The notes: generated by a model not told the origin, from the letters alone. A DNA stretch of 64,000 nt from Symbiodinium sp. CCMP2592 (GCA_905221615.1 CAJNDT010005869.1:360733-424732), one strand, 5' to 3'; numbered from the stretch's first letter, positions 9,234-20,347 are shown. Program-made: numbers and translations.

Positions 9234-9479
9234 CTAGGTTCCGATTCTTCGGACGTGGATATGGACAATGGTTCTGAAGAAGTTCCTTTGGAACAAGTTG
9301 GAGACGTTGCTCCAGATCCACAGATATCGCTACCTAGATCCCCTGCTGATCCCCGCGGTTACGACCCTGTTCGTCATCAGCCGGTGATGCCGATTCACAC
9401 TGTCGACATCTACCGTTGGCATGGTGAGGATCATTGGCGTGATAGAACCTGGGATGCAGACCTAGAGTTCGTCGACTGA
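9234..9479 (+). CDS. Possible readthrough extension of ORF3 (or separate acidic small ORF)
   Basis: This stretch is in the same frame as ORF3 and directly follows its TGA, which sits in the sequence TGACTAG. UGA-CUA is the best-known leaky-stop context. The 81 codons run without interruption to a TGA at 9477 and encode an acidic peptide with 'DMDNGSEEVPLEQ', 'PADPRGYDP' and 'DIYRWHGEDHWRDR'. An internal ATG at 9261 could also start a 72-residue protein. No homology is recognised. Readthrough is inference; the context and the open frame are seen directly. Confidence 0.45.
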   Translation, partial: LGSDSSDVDMDNGSEEVPLEQVGDVAPDPQISLPRSPADPRGYDPVRHQPVMPIHTVDIYRWHGEDHWRDRTWDADLEFVD

Positions 9480-9970
9480 ACTGGCTGTGTGTTTCACGGA
9501 ATGCTTCTTTCATAAGAAGGTATCCACTTTGAGCATTCGCCATTTCATAGGGAGATGCTTTTCTCAGGAAAAGGTACTTCCTAAAGAACTCTTTCTCAAA
9601 GGAAGATACTTATCTCAGGATAAGATACTTCTAATGCCCTTATATATTTGCCTTGCCGCAAGATGTCATGCTGGCATCAAGTAAAGCTAAGCTTTACACC
9701 TTTATGTTACAGTATGCTTTCCGCCTGGAGAGGGAACTGAAACACAAGTGGGCAACTTTCAAGCAAAAGTTTTCAGTTGAAGATCCGTTTGCGTTTCGTG
9801 CGTGTTCTGCTCTTTTCATTGAAGCTGTCTTCAGGCTAGAGATGTATAGATTCTCTTCAAGTCGCAGATGTAGCTCAATACTCCGCTAATTCGACCAAGA
9901 GCAATAACAGGCTTGTAGATTGCCGACTCCACGGCCATGCAGCTCTACGTGTTTTAAATTTGTGCCTGGT
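9480..9970 (+). repeat. 3' non-coding part of the copia-type element, with micro-hairpins
   Basis: No credible gene. Three more hairpins of the same family lie at 9504-9519 (CTTCTT arm), 9558-9573 (CTTTTC arm) and 9609-9624 (CTTATC arm), each spaced by related GGTAY/GATAC flanks. The block ends with the 17-nt word at 9952-9968 shared with the Pol-ORF2 spacer. It probably contains the 3' LTR or 3' UTR, but the 5' LTR is outside the window, so no LTR boundary can be drawn. Confidence 0.5.
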
Positions 9971-10155
9971 TGAAACACTGAATGTTACACATCCAGGTGC
10001 CTGTCTGTTTCACGTATCACTTGCATGTATCCATGCCTGTTGCTCAAGGTTCTAGTGCAGTGGACTACAGCTGTGCGCCTGTAGCAAAAGAGACACCTGA
10101 GTGCCTGTGTTCCTGTACGCCTAGCGAGGGGATACACGTCCAGGTTACATCTCAG

Positions 10156-10186
<31 letters not shown>

Positions 10187-12860
10187 GAGAACGCACAGCG
10201 CACAACCATATATAGAGAGACTCTCGGGTCATGTTTGGGTTCTGCTAGGTCTTACGAAGCCCCGAAACCCGTTCCAAACACCTCAGCACTTGGATCCTCG
10301 ACCTCCGAACCGTCCCCCCAACTCCCTCCTAAACTTATCAATTAGAATAGGGTCCTTGAAACGGGATTATACGAGGTAAGTTTAGGGTTCTATCAGGGAT
10401 CCATATTTGGGTCGTAATACCTCCTAAACCTTGTGAGCCGACGCCGCAAGGACTGCTGGTCAAGCTGCCGACGTCGGAGAGCAACACGGAACGTGGCAGC
10501 TCCAAAAAAGGTCCGACCCAAGGCCTCGGATTTGGGGTCGAGGCTTCCTATCCTACGTTTTTTCAGGGTTTCCGAGTATGATGTTCTTAAGTGCATAGGG
10601 TTCCTTAGTATGATGCTCTTAAAATTACATAGGTCCTAGGCTACCTAGGGTCCAGGACATTTAAAGTCCTACGAGCTAAGTTTCGCACGCTCCGTCGCCG
10701 AGGGCTTCGTCAAGAGTTCCTTGAAACCACGAGGCCTTGCCATGAGTGCCCGGAAACCCGTGGAGCCTAAATTCTAAACTCTAAGACCTGAACCCCTAAA
10801 CCCCTAAACCTTCAACCCCTAAACCCCTTCGAAATGCCCTGCTTCGGTTGATGATATAATCCTGCACGACCCATAATAAGGAATATACCATAATTCCCAC
10901 TTGTTCCTTATTATGGGTCATGCAGGATTTTTATCATTAACAGTCCGAACGGTGTCTTCTACATGCGTTGCTTTGGGCTCAACTTCGAGGCCTTTCAAAG
11001 GTTTAGGTGTTTTAGTGTTTGGGGTTTAGGGGTTTAGGGTTTAGGGGTGTAGGGTTTAGGGGTACAGGGTTTAGGGTTTAGAGTTTAGGGTTTAAAGTTC
11101 GGGGGTTAAGGTTTTAGGAACCCCCAAAATCTGCACCCACACTGGCGCGCAATTAAAACCCCAAGCCCCAAGCCCAGAATCCGAGATCCTGAGCCTGAAA
11201 CCCAAAGCCCGAACCCGAGAATCGGTCCAGAGCCAACCAGGACCCTCCTTTTGCCCTCGAATAGGGGTAAAGGGTCCCAAATAGTGGGCATTTAGGGTCT
11301 AATGGAGGGTGGATGGAGGGTCTAGGAAGTGAAACTTTCTACTGCCTAAGCTCGACACCCGCTATGGTTCGGGGGTTGAGGATTAAAACCCTCCTCCACT
11401 CTATAAACCTCAATCCGGCAGGGTGACGGAAAAGCCTGAATCATTACCACGGTGTTCTTTCGGGTTCCGAGGGTAATTATGGCATAATAAATAGCGAAAC
11501 CCTTGGCCAATGATAAAGGACCCTATATAAGCCAGGTAATCTTGTAAAGAGGTGGTGGTCTTCGCCTTTAACAACCCTTACAGGAACTCTAGTACGAACC
11601 ATCACGGAAGGTAAACCCCAAACCCTATGCCGTAAGCCCTAAACCGTAAGCCCTGAACCCAAACCCCTTGAGTCTTAACCCGAGTCCCAACAGCCAAGCC
11701 CTAAGCCCATTTCTAAACCTCAAACCCTGAGCCCTAACTAAACCCTAAACCCAAAGCCCTGCTCTCTAAACTACCCTGAACCCTAAACCCTAAGCTGCGA
11801 TGGCCTTTAAGCCATGGATCTTTACGCTGGCTTGCTTCTGCCTCGGCTTCAACTGCTGCTTCTGAGTGGCGAAAAGGAGGGCTTTCAGTTGAGGGGTCAT
11901 GGTTTCGGGTTTAGGGGTTAATCAGGGTTGAGGGAGTTAGGGGTTAGGGTTGAGGAGTTGGGGGTTTAAGTTTTCAGTGCTAATTCGGCAGATTACAAGC
12001 TAGAGTTTGGGGATTTGTTGATTGGAGGGCTCTTCAGTGGTATATGAAAGGGTGTTGTAAGGATTTTCTGACGGTTTTCTAAGGGGTCCATAGTCCTTTA
12101 ATCTATGGATATTCATAGGAGTCAATGTCGGGGCCCTTCGTGGGTTTGGAGATTACGGTGCACGGGGTTGTGGGAGTACTTGTTCTGGCAAGGTTCAGAA
12201 GTCTAATCTCGAAACCTTAAAACGCCGAAATCGTTCAAAAGCCTAAACGCTTTCGAAACTCTCCTAATAAGCCCTGAAGCACTTGCGTATGAAGCTCATG
12301 TCTCGATTGGGTCGAGCCTCGGCAAAAGAGTGCCACGCCAGAGACTGCACCAACGCCGAAGAAGGACAGGACAGCCTTCAACTCAAGACTTAAACCTTAA
12401 ACCCCTAGTTTAAGGGAGTGGGCACCTGGAAAAACTTATGAAAGCTCTCCGGGGGATAAATTATTAATTCTATTGTTAACGGGTTCCTCATTATGTTTAA
12501 TGCAGTATAATATACCCCCCAAGAAACAACCTATATAGATCCCTTGTAGAAACCTTAAGGGAACCCTTTAAAGATATTCCTTTTGAGGTCTGCTGGTTGG
12601 TCTCGATGGGGTGGAGCCTCGGCAAGCGAGGCCCGCACCAGAGACGACAGGCACCGAAGCCGAAAAAACAAAAGACAGGGTTTAGGGTTCAGGGTTTAGG
12701 GTTTAGGGTAAAGGACATGTAGTTTTACTCAAAGCTTAAACCATGAACCCTAAGTGTTAGGGTGTGTGGATTGAGGTTTAGGCAAGATCATATAAGAGTT
12801 TAGGGTTGAGATTAGGGTCTTGCACTCGACTTTGAACCCTGAGCCCTGAACAGCTAAACT
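9971..12860. repeat. Gene-poor DNA rich in degenerate TTTAGGG/CCCTAAA motifs
   Basis: Contains an uninterrupted run of 30 G at 10155-10184 and a dense TTTAGGGG block at about 11015-11110. CCCTAAA-type blocks lie at 10770-10830 and 11620-11800, with a short TTTAGGG run at 12677-12712. Motifs switch strand repeatedly and vary by one base, unlike a terminal telomere. Short ORFs here are artefacts of the repeat. No gene seen. Confidence 0.75.
10849..10939. repeat. Fold-back (MITE-like) element
   Basis: Two ~35-nt arms (10849-10883 and 10904-10939) are near-perfect reverse complements around a 20-nt centre. Both arms carry ATCCTGCAYGACCCATAATA. A few mismatches and one small indel show it is not a recent artefact. 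No target-site duplication could be assigned with confidence. Confidence 0.75.
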
Positions 12861-12867
12861 CAACCAC

Positions 12868-13528
12868 AGGCACCGCACCGTCACACCTCGATGTGGTAGT
12901 TGCTCACTGCGACAGACCCATCGGTTGGATCCAAGAGTTCGTGACCTGGCCCATCTCCACAATGACTGTGTTCAGCAAGTGCAACTATCCGGTAGAGGGG
13001 GCCCCAGCAACAGCTCAGATCGTTCGCATGGAGAACATCGGGCGCTGTGACCATACCTACGCCCATTGGCTGGCGAAGAACGGAAATCGCATACCTGCAG
13101 ATCGGCATGAGAGCGATCTCATCCTTTTCATTAAGGACAATGACATGTCCGCTCGGAACATTGGTGACATCCCAGTTGCATTTGAGAAGATGGTGCGCGT
13201 TGCCTCGGGACGACTGAAGTTTGCTTGCGGGCGTTCATGGCCCGGGCACAGCCTGTATCACATAAGTCAGTCGCTCATGAATTTTGCGCATGGGACGACT
13301 GTTTACAAAGTCTGGGAAAGCAAGAACAGAACCCGTGACGAACAGACCTTCATGTCGAGCTTCAAATCCTTTGGTGAGTGGGCAACAGCCATGGGCATCG
13401 CGAGAAGGATCAACAATCAGACACTGGTGCCTGTGTGCTATGGGGGGACCTTCCTTACCACCTATTCGCAGATGCTCAGCTTAGTTTTTTTAATGGGGTT
13501 CATCTCAACAGAATATCCAAGTATGTGA
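12868..13528 (+). CDS. DUF3431-like glycosyltransferase-type exon or gene fragment
   Basis: The open frame follows an acceptor-like CCACAG at about 12862-12867. It encodes 'LDVVVAHCDRPIGWIQEF', 'MENIGRCDHTYAHWLAKN', 'ESDLILFIKDND' and 'VPVCYGGTFLTTYSQM'. These resemble the DUF3431 pattern: an 'VVVAxYxEDLxWL' start, a 'NxGREaxTYLxHI' centre, and a GGxF segment. The biochemical role of DUF3431 proteins is not established. The frame degenerates after 'TYSQM' near 13480, where a donor or truncation probably lies. A short frame ending 'REIWDERLG' near 13700-13768 could be a last exon. Upstream exons are not visible in the telomere-like DNA, so a pseudogene is possible. Confidence 0.5.
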
Positions 13529-13769
13529 TTCGCGCGTACCTCAAGATGCAAACAAGATTCGCAGAAGGACCGCGAACCCGAAACCTTTTGCCCTCAGCCC
13601 CCTACACTCTGACCATTTTTCACACTGCAACCCCCCACGATCAGGTTTGGTGGTCTGACCGCTTAAGGGGGTGCTCTGTTCCTCTGTGCAAGTGTGGGCG
13701 TGCGTGAAATCTGGGATGAGCGTCTAGGCTCGGTCGATAACCGCCAAGCATTCGAGACATTCACGTAGC

Positions 13770-15600
13770 ACAGCTTTCACCGGTGCTTGCTGCAGCACGA
13801 CCGCACACCAAGCACTAGACCCCTACCTAATTCCAAACCCTCAACCCTAAACCGAACCCTAAATCCCAAACCTTAAACCCAAATCCCTAAACCCTAAAAC
13901 GCTAAGCTCAGGATTGTTCTCCCGCCCTTGGACGTCTGGAGCCGTCTGGAGACGTCGCTTTCCCGAGGCGACAACATCGACGCCAGCCCGTTCTTGAGTT
14001 GTTTAGTTTCAGGTTGTAGTATTGTTAGACGAGATTTTTGGTAACTTGGTCATTACAGAGCCTAGAGGGCCCTGAGCCCGTGGCGACCCTGAGCCCCAAG
14101 CCCTCAGCCCTAAAATTCGAAGCTCTGACCAGACCCTTGTGCGAGGGTCTCCAACCGAGGGGCAGGGTTCCCCCAGGAGTAGCTTGTCATTAAGGGGCCT
14201 GGATAATTAGAATAGGCGTCCTTTAAGGGTTCTTCAATTTAGAGTAGGGTTCTCTTATCTAGGGGGGTTAAATAATATCTATACCATTTTGGTGATAAGT
14301 AAGCAAAACATACCCCGAAACCCGATTCTAATCATTAAGCCCCCCTATGTTACCTGTTTGCTCTTTTTACTTTAGGGTTGCGTTTGGGGTTTAAGGTTTT
14401 AGGTGTAGGGTTTGGGGTTTGGGGTTCAGGGCTTTCTGTCCAGGGGTCAGTAGCACAATGACGCCTTGCCGATGAGTGTGCCCTTGTTCCCCCCCGTTCA
14501 GATTGAATAGCCACAAACCCTAAACCCCAAACCCTAAACTCTACACCCCAAGCCCGAAAGCCCAAACCCTAAACGCTTCACCCCAAGCCCGAAACCCAAA
14601 ACCGTAAACCCAAACCCTAAACGCTACACCCCAAGCCCGAAACCCCAAAACCCTAAACCCCAAAGCCTCGAAGAGCGAAGGAAGAGGGCCACTTTGCCGA
14701 GAGATCCTGGGCCGCTTTGCTCTCAAACCCGCTGGAGCTTGCCAAGCAAGGCACAGTCCTAAGCCGCATCTCTTCGGTCAAGCCTCAATTCTTTTGGGGG
14801 GGAGGGGGCGGGAGTTTTTTTTTTTTTTTGGTGATTTTCAGGGCTTAGATACATTGTTGAGGGTTTGGGGTTTGGGGTCTGGGTATGTAATAAGGTTTTC
14901 GGGTTTGAAGTTTGTGCGTTTTGAGTTTGGTGGAGGATTTTAGCGAGTTTGGTGCAGCCTCAAAGTTTTGGGGTTTGGGGGAAATAAGGTTTTGCAGGGT
15001 TTTGGGTGGTTTTGGGGGGTTTTGAGGGGTTTTGGGGGGGGGTTTTGGGGGGTTTGGGGGTGGGTTTGGGGTGGTTTGGGGGTTTAGGACTTTTTAAGGT
15101 TTTGCATCGGTCGAGCCTAGGGTTTAGGCAGGGGCCTTTGTGTTACTTGTTGTGTTTAGGGTTTAAGGGTTTATATAGGGTTTGGGTGTTCAAATGTTTC
15201 ACAAAGGGCACAGTTTTAATTTGCCTTCCTTCGCAACAAGAACCCCGATCTTTTCAAGTCATCATACAGTTTCACCGAGCTTAAGCGTATTTGTCGAAGA
15301 ACCCTGAATCCTACGTTTTCAACCCTATACCCCCAAATCCTAAACTCGTCTAAATGGCCTCCCGGACAAGTCCAGGTATCGGGAGGCTCTGGCAGTATCC
15401 CATGAACGGCATGCTGGAACTGCGCGGTGAAGATGTCACTTGAAACTGCGCCCTTTGGTGCAAAAAAGAGGGCGGTAGGCTGTAGGGTTTTAGGTTTAGG
15501 GTGCAGGCTTGAGGGTTTAGGCTGGTGGCAGGCACTTGGGTTCCAGTTCAGGCCGAGGAGCAGTGAACATGATTGTTTTCGGAGCATGATTTCACTGACA
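13770..15600. repeat. Telomere-like motif DNA, no gene
   Basis: CCCTAAA-type motifs are densest at 13830-13900 and 14510-14665. A TTTGGGG/GGTTTTGG-rich G-strand block covers 14860-15095. Short ORFs are translations of these motifs. MITE-like copies at 14192-14346 are listed separately. Confidence 0.7.
14192..14346. repeat. MITE-like repeat, one half copy plus one ~87-bp copy
   Basis: The copy at 14260-14346 starts AGGGGGGTTAAATAAT, ends with its approximate reverse complement, and holds internal words CATTTTGG and AAAACATACCCC. A left-end fragment precedes it at 14192-14255, starting GGGGCCTGGATAATTAGAAT. Other family members are at 21974-22066 and 25541-25637. Confidence 0.65.
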
Positions 15601-15639
15601 CTCTACTTGTGGTTCTGCTTTGGCCAACCATGAAAATCA

Positions 15640-16231
15640 TCATCAACACCAACATCATCACCAATACCACTACCACCACCATCATTATCATCATCTTCTT
15701 CTGGGATCATGCCTTGTTCGTAGCATCGTCGTTGTTGTCGTTGCGGCAGAGTCACCAGTGCAGTCATCGTCAACAGCCGCAGCAGCGTAGCAGCAGCAGG
15801 AGTAGCAACAGCGGTGGCAGTAGTCGTGGCAGCAAAGGCAGCCACCACAGCAGCCGCAGCCACAGCCGCAGCAGTGGTAATGGCAGCAGCAGCTAGCGAG
15901 GAGTTCGATGTTCGCGGTTCTCCGCGAGTAGTTCGCGGCAGTGAGATTTCTTCGTGGTCGTTCGGCATAGCTGGTAGTTGTAGTGTTGCTACGGCGCAAC
16001 AACATAGGCTGTCGCAGTAGAAGTAGTGGCAGCAGCAGGAGCGGGAGTGGGCCCCACCGCCACCGCACAGGTGGAGGGGAGCCCCCTGCCCCGGAATGAA
16101 CGTCGTACCACAAGCCCCCCCTTCTCAGATTCCAGGAAGCGTACTCCAAGCAGTACCAGTACTAGTTCACCAGTCACTAGTCGTAGTATTAGTAGTACTA
16201 GTACGAGTACGAGTAGTAGTAGTAGTAGTAG

Positions 16232-16267
<36 letters not shown>

Positions 16268-16279
16268 CAGCAGCAGCAG

Positions 16280-16361
<82 letters not shown>

Positions 16362-16425
16362 CGCAGTAGTCGTAGTAGTCGTAGTAGTGGTAGTGGTAGT
16401 GGTAGTGGTAGTCGTCGTCGTATCA
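15640..16425. repeat. Trinucleotide-repeat tracts (CAN, AGC, AGT)
   Basis: CAT/CAC-type triplets at about 15640-15700, AGC-rich triplets at 15775-15895, and long (AGT)n with AGC and AGG interruptions at about 16190-16420. All frames stay open and give Ser-, Val- or Gln-rich peptides that should not be taken as genes. Confidence 0.85.
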
Positions 16426-16429
16426 GTGG

Positions 16430-18110
16430 CGCTGTATTACCAGCAGGCCTGGGGGCGGGGGGTTACAGAACCCTGTGAAGTACCTAATAGGATGAAGCCC
16501 AACAACGCCTAAACCCTAAAGCAGGCAGTGGATCTGTAGGCTCCGATGGCAAAGAACTGCCAAGGCCGACAACCCAAAGCCAAGCCGGAGCCAGGGTTTT
16601 GGAGTGTAGGGCAGTGTAGGACCCCGCGGATTTATGCAGGGATTTATGCAGGTGCTGAGGGTTTAGTGCTTCAGTCGTTGAGGTTTTAGGGCCCATGTAC
16701 GTACATTTTGGTAGGACTGGGGCCCTGCCCTGATACCTAAGCAAGGGAAGAGCCCTCAGCGAAGCAAAGCAACTTGGTTAGGATCTAGGGTTTAGGGGAG
16801 ATGGGCATCCGCCCATGTGCACTGATCCTGGCCTTCTTCGTCTTGTTCGGCCTCTTCGAGCCACTGGCGAAGCTGGTCTCGGTCCTCAGTAGGGGCACCT
16901 GGCCCTGTACAGAATACCGCTTCGGAGTTTGGGGTTCTAGTCCTTGGGGTTCCGATGTTGCTTACAGTGTAAAATACCCAGAGCCCTATTCCAATCATTC
17001 AGGCCATGGTATTTAAAACAGATCCTCCTTCAGTCCTGGGTTGTATAGTAGGTCGTTTAGCATCCGACATCCCCGAAACTTGGGTTCATTAGGGAGGAGA
17101 ATGCCGATTGCCGGTACCAAAAGATGTTTTACGAAATGCTATGCTAGGATACCCTTGAATGAGGCAGTATATTCTTGGATTCACCGGGCAGGTTTGGGGC
17201 TCGCTTGGTAGAATCAAGGTTTTCAGGAGCCGCCAAAAGCCTATCAACCATCAGCATGAGCTTGTTGCGGTAGTTTGTACCACAAAATGGGTCGATTTCA
17301 ACAGTCGATGTGTACGTGTTTTCTGGTTCAGATGTTGTATGTTCGTAGGGCTTCCGATTAAGGTTTGGAGATCACTTGGGCCCAACTACGATAGGAGCAT
17401 GACTAGTAGCTGGATATAGGCTTGATCTCATCATGGATAATCAGAATCATATTAATCCCTCCCCCTTCTGCCTAAACACAAATACACATTCGGGAGCATT
17501 TCTCTGAACTCATCACCGCCGTTTATAACATTTTTCTTGTTAGGGTGGTTCATGAACAAGAGCAAGAGCAGAAGCAAGAGCAAGAGTAGGAGCCAGAACA
17601 AGATTTCATTCAGCATGCAGCGGAATCAAACCACCTAGCGAGTTGCACAGCCTTTGGCTGGAGTCTCATGTGGACTCGACACCGTGCCCGAAAGCCAAGG
17701 TGTCTGCATGCTTAAGCACAGGTGGCTCAAGCAGAACCTAAGCTTATAGACGTCCTCATTGTCATGGCGTTTCCACCTGGCCAATCAAGCGTAACATGAC
17801 CCCCCAAAAGTCAAAGTAGCGACAAAGCACCCCGAATAGTGAACACACCTCTCGAGTTTTGATTGGGGAGCGGGAGGCGGGGGGTTTCCCCCGTTTAATG
17901 TTCGGGGGAAGGGATTACTCCCTTCTTCTGATTTCCCAAGTACCAGCAGTCAGACGCTCGTGGGGTCGCTGGCCTTGAAGTAAATGACGACCATGAACCA
18001 TGAACTCTAACACCTATAAAATTGAAAACCGAGTACCTAAACGTGTTGAACTTGGACAGTCTGAGCGGGTAGCTCTGGGCTGAACGCCTATGGGGAGCTG
18101 AGGGTTAACA
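16430..18110. other. No gene recognised
   Basis: Mixed unique DNA and scattered TTTAGGG motifs. A fragment at about 16970-17010 resembles the right half of the MITE-like family (TATTCCAATCATTCAGGCC). An AGAGCAAGAGC-type purine tract lies at 17558-17605. No open frame resembles a known protein. Confidence 0.5.
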
Positions 18111-18230
18111 ATCTAGCGCTGTTGATTGGAAGCTGAAGCACGGCAGTTGTTTCTGCACGGCGGCGGTTCCTGGCTTAAGGCTTTATTGGTTAAGATTTCG
18201 CTCTCGGGTAAGTGTAGGCATCTCTGTTGA

Positions 18231-20347
18231 GGAGACGGCTGGGTTGGGACAAGCAGCCAAGGCACGGACAGTGCCGAAAAGCGCGAGCAGAGAGCACGGG
18301 CTGAGCTCAGTTCCCTCGTCTCTGCTGCGTCATTTTCGCCTGTGCCCTGCAAGGGGCCCAAGTTGATCGTTCATGTTGGGCCACAGAAAACGGGAACCAC
18401 AGCCATTCAAGAATTCCTGGTGGAGAATGCCGGCTGGCTTCAGGAGCAGTGGGGCGTCAGTTTGGGCTGGCATGGCAAAGGAAAAGCAGTTCAGGAGTAC
18501 ATTGTGCATCCACTTGTCTATATCTGCAACTATGATCTGGCACAAGATTGAGTGTTTTGTTTTGTTTTTTTGTTTTATTTCCCCACGGAATACAAGCCAA
18601 TATCGAATGAATGTTCTGTTTTTTGCAAGTTCTCGCCGACCACTCCTGATCACGATATTGAGCCCAGGCAATAGGAAGAGGGCCGTCTTGGACGAAAGGG
18701 GGATGTCAGAGACTGGGCTTTGGAGTACCATACTCGCATATTTTTTGTTGGTACTTGGTTCCTTACAAGAACCATCATGAAAATAAACGTCTATACCTTT
18801 TCCACCCTGGTTACTTCAAACCCTAGGAGAAGACGGCGAAGCAGCAACTCAAGCAAGGGCTGGACGTTCTCCAGTCCAAACTGAACTCATCTCACGTGGT
18901 TGTATTGTCCAGCGAAGGTTTCCAGAAGTTCAATGAAACATCCTGGCAGTGCTTGAAGTCTGAGATTCGGGCAGACATTTGCCAAATTGCAGTGATATTT
19001 CGCCGCAATTCCGCTACGTGGTATGCAGCACGCTGGTCGCAAGGCTCCAAGCACGCGAGTGCCTCGCCTGGACATGGGTCTGTTTAGGTTTTGTAGGTTG
19101 GCTGGTTTAGCGGTGAGTTGAACCCTCAATCCTAAGCCCTCTTGACCATGCTTCGTCATTCTCACAGCGGTCATTTGTCGTTTCTGTTTTCGCGCCTATG
19201 TTTTTTGTGCACGATGCAATTCTTCTGCGGGTAGGTACCTAGCCCCCAAACCCAGACATCCACTATGACATGTTGGGGTGTCTGAGCCGACAGACTAAAC
19301 GAAGGATGTACAGTCCTTCTAAACCCTCGTATATGGTTTGGTTTTGGGCCTGCAAATCCCTTTTCCATTTCCCTAAAGCCCAAGTCCTGAATCCCACTTC
19401 CCCGAAAGGTCCCCCGCCGAGCTTCTCTTCGCATCTGGCCGCACATGCAGGCGTTGCGTTTAGTGTTTATAGCTTTAGGCTGTCGTGTTTAGGGTTTGGG
19501 GTGTACAGGGCTTGGGCATTCGGAGGCCAGTACAAGGGCAAAGCCTTTATGATCGGACTTAACTGCACCGATCTCTCGAACACTAAACGAGAGTGATGTC
19601 CGGGGCCTAGCAGGTGAATCGTTCCTGCAATGTTCAGCCAGACCTCCCGATCCAGCTTTTCGGAGTGGCATTATGGAAGCACTTCTCGTATCAAAGTGTA
19701 CTCACCATCAGGCATGTTCTGCGAATCCAAGCATGTTACAGCGCCTGGAAAACTCAGAAAAAACAGAAGCAATGCGAGGAGACAGCGACGCACAGCTGCA
19801 GCAGCTGAACAGGCTGAGATTGTTTGACAGAGTGATTCCCGTTTCCTATGACTATCTGAAGGAGGTCAACTGCAGTGGAGCAGCCTTCCTGATCTGCAAT
19901 GCTAGTCTTGGCCTGACAGGCAACAAGTGGTATCAGTGCAGGAATGCCGTGAATGGCCGTGGCTCCAAGCTTTGGAACAAGTCCCCACCTCATGCAGCAA
20001 TTGATGTCGTTCGATTGGCCCGGGATTTTTACGAGATCAAGCAGGCAATGCGAAAAAACGCTTCGAGATGCAAGCCCTGGCCAGTCGGCTTTTTCAACGA
20101 GGACTATTTTCGCAGGCACCCTTATATCATGACGTCCACGAACCCTGCTGTCATCCAGGTGGCGAAAGAGATCCCGGTCAAGTGTGAAAAGTTCGACGGC
20201 TTGTTCCGCAGCGAGACTGAGAAGTGGTTTTCGTGGACCGGCGCCAAAAGGCCCAGTTCTGGCTCCAAGGACATCTGTACTGCAGATGTTGCTTCCTTCG
20301 AAGCGAAGCACTGGCGGTTGATCGGGAAGATCGCGCCCGGCTGCTAG
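18231..20347 (+). CDS. Sulfotransferase-like gene, several exons (boundaries partly resolved)
   Basis: Exon 1 is open from 18231 to about 18540. It has a hydrophobic lead then 'GPKLIVHVGPQKTGTTAIQEFLVENAGWL'; the KTGTT loop is the classic 5'-phosphosulfate-binding motif for PAPS. A second exon fits 18827-19020: an acceptor TAG precedes it and donor GTATGC follows. It encodes 'EKTAKQQLKQGLDVLQSKLNSSHVVVLSSEGF' and 'ICQIAVIFRRNSATW', the latter like the 3'-phosphate-binding RxxxS region. The last exon ends at 20347 with 'LFDRVIPVSYDYLKEV', 'FLICNASLG' and 'FYEIKQAMRKNAS'. Its start is uncertain because two frames look coding near 19640-19780. The introns contain TTTAGGG-type DNA. The first coding exon is not visible. 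Probably a carbohydrate or protein sulfotransferase; a decayed copy cannot be excluded. Confidence 0.6.

Noticed and set aside
9486-9968. Defined 3' LTR of the copia element
   Set aside because: No matching 5' LTR in the window, so TG...CA limits would be guesswork.
10155-10184. Functional G-quadruplex element
   Set aside because: A 30-G homopolymer can form one, but it may equally be a sequencing or slippage feature; nothing around it supports a role.
11015-11110. True chromosome end (telomere)
   Set aside because: Motifs are imperfect, switch strand and are followed by tens of kilobases of other DNA.
15573-16512. Ser-rich and Val-rich ORFs around the AGT/AGC triplet tracts
   Set aside because: Trinucleotide repeats stay open in every frame; no non-repetitive coding sequence attached.
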